Assembly: GCA_964653655.1 (NCBI GenBank)
Contig: CAZZHG010000012.1
Location: 1 to 64,000 of the forward strand
DNA from: CAZZHG01 sp964653655
Lineage (GTDB): Bacteria > Bdellovibrionota > FAC87 > UBA2466
Reading direction: 5' to 3'
Length of the DNA stretch: 64,000 nucleotides
Position 1 is the first letter of the stretch; the number at the start of each line of letters is the position of its first letter. Below the pieces are notes generated by a model. It was not told where the DNA came from. It did not search any database and saw nothing but the letters and a program-made list of their open reading frames with translations. Shown in pieces: positions 59,593-64,000 of the stretch. The translations under genes were made by a program, and so were the position numbers.

Positions 59593-60554
59593 CTTCCCAA
59601 GGCCAGCCCTATGTGCACTCCGCCGTAGCCGCTGAGGGTTCCGGCGGGAGCGGTGCTGGGGACGAAAAAGTAGACGCCGTCGACTCCGGCCACCGCCCAC
59701 GAACCGAGAAAGAGCTCGTAGGAGAATCTGGCGACCGGGCCCTTGAAGCTGCTCAGCATGCCGTAGCCAACCCCGACGTTCACCGACCAGCCTAGAGACG
59801 AGTGACCGTAACGTCCGCGGAACGAAATCGTCGGATCAAGGTGGATCAGGGTATTTCCGGGAGCAGAAACCATGCCGAGGTTCAAACCGCCCTTGGCGAA
59901 GCCCAGCTCTTCGGCGAGCTGGACGTTGAGAGAAGTGGTGATTCCGCTCTGAGAGCTTCCGCCCGAGTACATGCCGATGCCGGAACCGAAAGTAATGAGT
60001 AACTGCACGGAACTGTCGGAGAAGTTGACGGCGGGCACTTGAAACCGCTCCGCGCCCATTAGGCTTCCGTCGGTGTTCGAGTAAAGAGTCGCCTGCGCGA
60101 GCAGCGAAAGTTTCGTGCGGTAGATCTCGGCGACGAGCAACGAGTCCGCCGGAAGTTTCTTGCCGGCTTTCTTCACGGCCTCCACGTCGGACGCGCCCTT
60201 CGTCACGATGACTTCGTTGCCTTGGATCTCGACCTTCGCCGTTTTGCATTCCGCGCAGGTGGTGACCCGGTGGATCCCCTGCTTGGCGAGATACTTCATG
60301 ATTTCGGTTTCGATGACGGTGCTGAACGTGCCGTCGAAGGGCTCGTTGGCGTTCACGGAGAAGAGAGCGACCGAGTCGACTTTCTTTTCCTCGGTTTCGA
60401 GCTTCTTGATCCAGCGGGCGATGTCCTCGCCGATGACGGCGGCCGCGCCGAACTCGGCTTCGTCGGGAGGCCTGGCGAATGCGCAAGACGCCCACGCGAA
60501 GATCGCGCAGCCCGTCAGAACACCGAGTGAGAAGAGGGGATTCCTCGCTGACAT
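59589..60554 (-). CDS. FlgO/CsgG-like exported protein with beta-barrel-like C-terminus
   Basis: The 321-aa protein from ATG 60554 has a leader with a possible lipobox VLTGC (residue 16) or a cut after CAFA. The first domain (about 40-165) has the alpha/beta pattern of FlgO/CsgG/TolB-like outer-membrane assembly proteins: VDSVALFSVNANEPFDGTFS, TEIMKYLAKQGIHRVTTCAE, KKLPADSLLVAEIY and LLAQATLYSNTDGSLMGAE. The second half (about 175-321) is beta-strand-rich (SSVQLLITFGSGIGMYSGG, GVHIGLALGR). FlgO is a flagellum-associated outer-membrane protein in Vibrio. It is the first gene of the motor operon. Confidence 0.65.
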   Translation of the reverse strand: MSARNPLFSLGVLTGCAIFAWASCAFARPPDEAEFGAAAVIGEDIARWIKKLETEEKKVDSVALFSVNANEPFDGTFSTVIETEIMKYLAKQGIHRVTTCAECKTAKVEIQGNEVIVTKGASDVEAVKKAGKKLPADSLLVAEIYRTKLSLLAQATLYSNTDGSLMGAERFQVPAVNFSDSSVQLLITFGSGIGMYSGGSSQSGITTSLNVQLAEELGFAKGGLNLGMVSAPGNTLIHLDPTISFRGRYGHSSLGWSVNVGVGYGMLSSFKGPVARFSYELFLGSWAVAGVDGVYFFVPSTAPAGTLSGYGGVHIGLALGR

Positions 60555-60703
60555 ATATCCCGTCCGTGGTTCGAAAGCCCTGCGGCGCCTTATGCGTCGC
60601 AGCAATGCACACTGGCCCATAGGGGCCATCAGCGATCCAATCGGCCAAAAATGGCGAAACCTTAACATTTGGAAATTACGGATCGGCGCCGATAGGAGGA
60701 TCG

Positions 60704-61432
60704 ATGCGCTCCCCTCTCAAATGGCTGACGCTTGCCGTCTTAATCGCCGGCAAAAGCTCGTTCGCCCTTCCCGAGCGCGTGCTTTCTTTCGACGTGGGAA
60801 CGGGATCTCCGGAGCTCGTGTTCGTTCACGGGCAGGTTCAGGTTTGGAAACGCTGGCAGCTCGGAGTGGGCTACTCCTACATCCCCAACGTTCCGCCGCT
60901 CGGCCAGGCGATGCAGGGGCCGGCGACTACGCTTACCCTCGCCGACGGAATGGCCTACCAGACGAATCCGACCATCGTGCCGCGGGCGAACTTCATCTCC
61001 GCCTACATTAGATATTTCCCGGCGGAGAATAACTTCTACTTCCAGCTCGCCTATTCGTTGGCGCAGATGACGGCTCACGTTACGACGGGACTGGAAAACA
61101 CCGCGCTCGCCACTTCCCTAACCGGCGCCCTCATCACGGCGGACCTAACCTTCCGCCAAGCCATCCCGGCGCTGTCGATCGGATACTTGTTCACCGGAAA
61201 ATTCTTTTTCGCCAACATCAGTCTCGGCGCGGCGTGGGTCGGCGCGTTCACCTCCTCAATGACGGTAAACGCTCTTATCCCCGATTTGGTAGGCGGAGCC
61301 GCCGGCAACCAGGCCGCCCTCGATCAGCTTCAGCAAGATCTGCAATCCCAGGGCGTAGCGGCCGCCGCCTCGCTGCGCAAACAGTACCCCATCCTTCCCT
61401 CGCTTCTGATTTCCTTCGGTTTTCAGTTTTGA
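60704..61432 (+). CDS. Outer-membrane beta-barrel protein, divergent from the motor operon
   Basis: The 242-aa protein has a signal peptide (LKWLTLAVLIAGKSSFA) and amphipathic strands ending in FGFQF, the terminal Phe motif for barrel insertion. It has strands such as RWQLGVGYSYIPNVPPLG, FISAYIRYFPAENNFYFQLA and FFFANISLGAAWVGAF. AGGAGG precedes the ATG. Only 149 bases separate its start from the motor operon start, so the two are controlled from one divergent region that holds the 12-bp palindrome ATCGGCGCCGAT (60682-60693). It could be the outer-membrane partner of the motor. Confidence 0.78.
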   Translation: MRSPLKWLTLAVLIAGKSSFALPERVLSFDVGTGSPELVFVHGQVQVWKRWQLGVGYSYIPNVPPLGQAMQGPATTLTLADGMAYQTNPTIVPRANFISAYIRYFPAENNFYFQLAYSLAQMTAHVTTGLENTALATSLTGALITADLTFRQAIPALSIGYLFTGKFFFANISLGAAWVGAFTSSMTVNALIPDLVGGAAGNQAALDQLQQDLQSQGVAAAASLRKQYPILPSLLISFGFQF

Positions 61433-61458
61433 CCCCCGTGGGTTACCCTTAGCTTCTT

Positions 61459-62622
61459 GTGATTCAAATTCCCTTCAGCCGACCCGCGGTCGCGAAAAAC
61501 CAGGAACGCTACGCGCTCCAGGCCCTTCGCTCGGGTGAGCTGGGCGGAGACAAGGCGTTCACAAAGCGCTGTCAGCGTTGGATCGAAAAGAAAACGGGAT
61601 GCCCGAAGGCTTTCCTCACACCGTCGGCGACCCACGCGCTCGAGATAGCGGCACTGCTATCTAAAGTGAGACCGGGCGATGAGGTCATCCTGCCCTCCTT
61701 CACCTTTCCGTCGACCGCGAACGCCTTCGTGCTGAGAGGGGCTCAGCCGGTTTTCGTCGATATCCGGCCCGATACGCTGAACCTCGACGAGTCTCTCGTG
61801 GAAGCCGCCATCACGGGGCGCACCAAAGCCATCATCCCCGTTCATTACAATGGGGTCGCCTGCGAGATGACGGTACTGAACGACATCGCCACCCGCCACG
61901 GGCTCCTAATGGTGGAAGATGCGGCATCGGCGATGCTTTCCCGGTATCGGGGCGTCCCCGTCGGTACTCTCGGGGATTTAGGTTGTTTCAGCTTTCACGA
62001 AACTAAGAACTTCAGCGCCGGAGAGGGAGGCGCCCTTCTCCTCAACCGCGAGGAACTGGTCCCCCGCGCGGAAATATTGCGGGAGAAAGGAACGAACCGC
62101 GCCCAGTTTTTCCGAAAGGAAGTGGAGAAATACACCTGGATGGATTGCGGCTCGTCCTATCTTCCAAGCGATTTCACGGCGGCGCTGCTCTTCAGCCAAT
62201 TCGAGGAGGCCGAACGCATCCGATTCAGCCGCCTTCAAGCTTGGGACCACTACTTTCGCTGCTTGTCCGATCTACCGCTGACGCTTCCTTACGTGCCCGC
62301 GCATTGCGAGCATAACGGCCATGCGTTCGCGGTTCGCCTGTCGAGTGCTAAGCAAAGAGCGGATTTCCAGCGTCAGCTCGCGCGCAAAGGAATCCAGACC
62401 GCTTTTCATTATCAGCCGCTGCATTCGAGCCCGGCTGGGCGAAAGTTCGGCCGCTTTCACGCCAAGGACAAGTACACGACGGCGGAAAGCGCGAAACTGG
62501 TGAGGCTCCCCCTCTATCCGGGGCTCGCGGAAAAAGACCTGATCCGGGTCGTCGAGACGATTCGGGCCTTCTTCCGGCGCAAGACGAAATCAAAAACTTC
62601 CGAGCGCCGATTAACCGGTTAA
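61459..62622 (+). CDS. wecE: DegT/DnrJ/EryC1 aminotransferase (WecE-like)
   Basis: The 387-aa PLP-dependent sugar aminotransferase has the family Lys in CFSFHETKNFSAGEGGA (Lys183), the PLP-binding Asp in LLMVEDAASAML (Asp154) and FLTPSATHALEIAALL. HETKN is typical of WecE/RffA, which makes dTDP-4-amino-4,6-dideoxy-galactose. Start is GTG 61459 with TACCCT 9 bases before. The product could feed the glycan cluster at 42546-50027. Its stop overlaps the stop of the convergent lipoprotein gene. Confidence 0.9.
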   Translation: MIQIPFSRPAVAKNQERYALQALRSGELGGDKAFTKRCQRWIEKKTGCPKAFLTPSATHALEIAALLSKVRPGDEVILPSFTFPSTANAFVLRGAQPVFVDIRPDTLNLDESLVEAAITGRTKAIIPVHYNGVACEMTVLNDIATRHGLLMVEDAASAMLSRYRGVPVGTLGDLGCFSFHETKNFSAGEGGALLLNREELVPRAEILREKGTNRAQFFRKEVEKYTWMDCGSSYLPSDFTAALLFSQFEEAERIRFSRLQAWDHYFRCLSDLPLTLPYVPAHCEHNGHAFAVRLSSAKQRADFQRQLARKGIQTAFHYQPLHSSPAGRKFGRFHAKDKYTTAESAKLVRLPLYPGLAEKDLIRVVETIRAFFRRKTKSKTSERRLTG

Positions 62623-63854
62623 TTCTCTTCCATCAACGCCGGCGGGTAGATCGTGCCGTCTTTCTGATTTCTCACCACCGGAATTCCGAAGGACGCCATG
62701 GGGTGCTGCTCGTCGTTGCGTACGAAGGAAGCTTCCAAGGGAGAGCGGTTGTCCGGCCAGTCGCTTTGGCAGCTGGCCATGTTGTACTCGAGAATCATCA
62801 TGCCGGAGACTTTCAGCGCGGGGACCTCAAACAAGGTCGAATATTGAATGAGCGACACATCGCCTCGGGTGAAGACCTGGTCCCCCTGCACTATCTTGAA
62901 GGTGGCCGCGCCGCTCGAGTGAACGGGACGGGAGGTGCGGTTGGCCAGAAGGAACTTGGCATACCCGTAGGGTTTCAGCTCGGGCTCGATGACCACCATG
63001 CCGAGAAAATTTCCGACGAAGTTGCGAGAGACCCCGATGAAGAAGTCTCCCTTGCTCTTCACGCCCAAACTCTCGAAAAAGCCCGCCTGACTCTCGTCCT
63101 GGAACACGGAATGGACCCGCGCATAGTAATCGCAGTCGTAGCAGGGCGTAAGCTCCCGGCAGTGATCGATTCTCGCCAGATACTCACCCGCCCAGTTTCC
63201 TGCGAGTAGCTCACTGATTCCTTGGGCCATGATGGTTCCCGGCACGTGATCGTTGCCGTAGATGTGCCCGATCTCGTGAAGCAGCATCGCCTCAAGCCGC
63301 CCTTCCCGTTTCCAATCCGGAAAATTGGCGCGAACGGATCCCGCGGGACTCACGTAAATAAAGCCGCGGCCAAGCCCGGTCGCGGGATCGTAGTGGGTGC
63401 GCTGCACGAACGCCGTCGGATTGTCGAACTGCCCCTTCGCCGCCTTAACCACCGCGTTTTCGACGCCGAGATAGACAGCCAACTCCTGTTTCCCGTCGCA
63501 AACGTCGCTTAGGGTGAGCTTCGTCGAAAGCTTCGGAGCCTTCTCTTCAGGATAGAGATTGTGTCCCTTGATGTAGTTTCCCCATTGGGCGAAAGCGGAC
63601 TCGAGGATCTTGCGGACGGTTTCCTTGTCAGCGCCGAACTCGGGCCCGATCTCGAAGCACACAGCAATGGGACGGTCCTCCCCTAGAAACCAGGCCGCTA
63701 AGTGGTCCTTCGCGTGGTTGTCGCCGCCGCTGCCCACATCCGTGCCTCCGCCCGACATCTGTTGAGCCGGAAGATCGGAAGGCGCGGGAGCCTGAACCAC
63801 GAGCTGCCGCTGACAACCGGCGAGGACGAGCATCGAAACGAGCCACTTCTTCAT
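62619..63854 (-). CDS. Zinc-metallopeptidase-like lipoprotein
   Basis: The 411-aa protein has a lipobox MLVLAGC (Cys14), a Gly/Ser-rich spacer and a domain with MLLHEIGHIYGNDH (His193, Glu194, His197, His203), the metzincin zinc motif H-E-x2-H-x2-G-x2-H. GTIMAQ follows and could be the Met-turn. Cys residues (CFEIG, SDVCDGK, DHCRELTPCYDCDYY) suggest disulfides. It should be an outer-membrane protease. ATG 63854 overlaps the stop of the upstream TIGR02147-type gene, so the pair is coupled. Confidence 0.8.
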   Translation of the reverse strand: MKKWLVSMLVLAGCQRQLVVQAPAPSDLPAQQMSGGGTDVGSGGDNHAKDHLAAWFLGEDRPIAVCFEIGPEFGADKETVRKILESAFAQWGNYIKGHNLYPEEKAPKLSTKLTLSDVCDGKQELAVYLGVENAVVKAAKGQFDNPTAFVQRTHYDPATGLGRGFIYVSPAGSVRANFPDWKREGRLEAMLLHEIGHIYGNDHVPGTIMAQGISELLAGNWAGEYLARIDHCRELTPCYDCDYYARVHSVFQDESQAGFFESLGVKSKGDFFIGVSRNFVGNFLGMVVIEPELKPYGYAKFLLANRTSRPVHSSGAATFKIVQGDQVFTRGDVSLIQYSTLFEVPALKVSGMMILEYNMASCQSDWPDNRSPLEASFVRNDEQHPMASFGIPVVRNQKDGTIYPPALMEEN

Positions 63855-64000
63855 GAGCGCCTCCGTCTTTTCGTAAGGGGGAAAACCTGCACGTTCATCT
63901 GATAAAGTTCGGTGCACTCGCCACGGGTCAGGTATCTCAATAGAGAACGGCGAAACTTCTGAATCCGCTTCTTCGCTTCCGCGAGACGGGCCGGGTTGAT
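63851..64000 (-). CDS. C-terminus of a TIGR02147/DUF4423-type protein, cut by window edge
   Basis: The last 49 residues and stop of a minus-strand gene that enters from the right. The sequence runs INPARLAEAKKRIQKFRRSL, then LTRGECTELYQMNVQVFPLTK. The Tyr-Gln-x-Asn-x-Gln-x-Phe-Pro-Leu-Thr ending is, from memory, the characteristic C-terminus of TIGR02147 proteins, a group expanded in Fibrobacter and Bdellovibrio-like bacteria whose members have a helix-turn-helix. The stop overlaps the ATG of the metallopeptidase lipoprotein gene (ATGA). Confidence 0.65.
   Translation of the reverse strand: MNPARLAEAKKRIQKFRRSLLRYLTRGECTELYQMNVQVFPLTKRRRRS

Overview
This is a GC-rich (about 60%), densely packed bacterial chromosome segment with very short intergenic gaps, many start/stop overlaps, and an unusually high share of secreted, lipoprotein and outer-membrane genes. 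Gram-negative features (OmpA, beta-barrels, lipoproteins, MotAB, Wzm/Wzt export) together with the C-terminus of a TIGR02147-type protein at the right edge, a DUF4215 Cys-rich lipoprotein and V4R/kinase pairs suggest a Bdellovibrionota/Oligoflexia or other deltaproteobacterium-like lineage. That placement is inference. There are no insertion sequences, phage genes or CRISPR arrays.

Layout. 1-2860: end of a DUF6635-like gene, then the ruvC-ruvA-ruvB Holliday junction operon. 2930-13437: sulfatase-type membrane protein, SGNH hydrolase, OmpA/lipoprotein pair, isoaspartyl peptidase, PhoX-like Tat protein, acyltransferase, CPXCG protein and an anchored amidohydrolase. 13600-18537: Gly-rich RRM protein, AlkD-like repair protein, fabH, dienelactone hydrolase, trpS (low GC) and a GAF-like protein. 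18618-26159: secreted proteins of unknown role, a DsbA-like lipoprotein, an M64 peptidase and an AlgI/AlgX-like O-acetylation pair. 26196-40456: hybrid histidine kinase with CheY-like partner, ABC-F ATPase, SDR, outer-membrane and RDD proteins, a large secreted protein coupled to a DUF4215 lipoprotein, fluC, rlmN and a HAD phosphatase. 40608-42533: ECF sigma, zinc-finger anti-sigma and STN-domain protein. 42546-50027: a surface-glycan cluster (glycosyltransferases, ABC exporter, sulfotransferase, FkbM methyltransferase). 50177-53778: a His/Cys-dyad secreted protein, tRNA-Gly and a glycosidase-like secreted protein. 53788-60554: a kinase and V4R sensor next to a five-gene motor operon. 60704-64000: a beta-barrel, a WecE-like aminotransferase, a zinc-protease lipoprotein and the TIGR02147 fragment.

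The most striking system is the motor operon on the minus strand (60554 down to 55843). It encodes MotA- and MotB-family stator proteins and a single polypeptide that looks like the C-terminal domain of FliF, a transmembrane segment and a FliG-like middle and C-terminal domain in series. A small repeat protein and a FlgO/CsgG-like exported beta-barrel protein complete it. Every gene overlaps the next by 1-4 bases, and no rod, hook, export or filament gene lies nearby. It looks like a reduced, flagellum-derived rotary or force-transmitting machine.

Two genome-scale patterns also stand out. First, at least ten genes have a TA-rich hexamer ending exactly or almost exactly 6 bases before the start codon and usually no Shine-Dalgarno, which predicts leaderless mRNAs. 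Second, three long palindromes built from 6-base units lie directly on the stop codons of three genes for exported or envelope-associated proteins.
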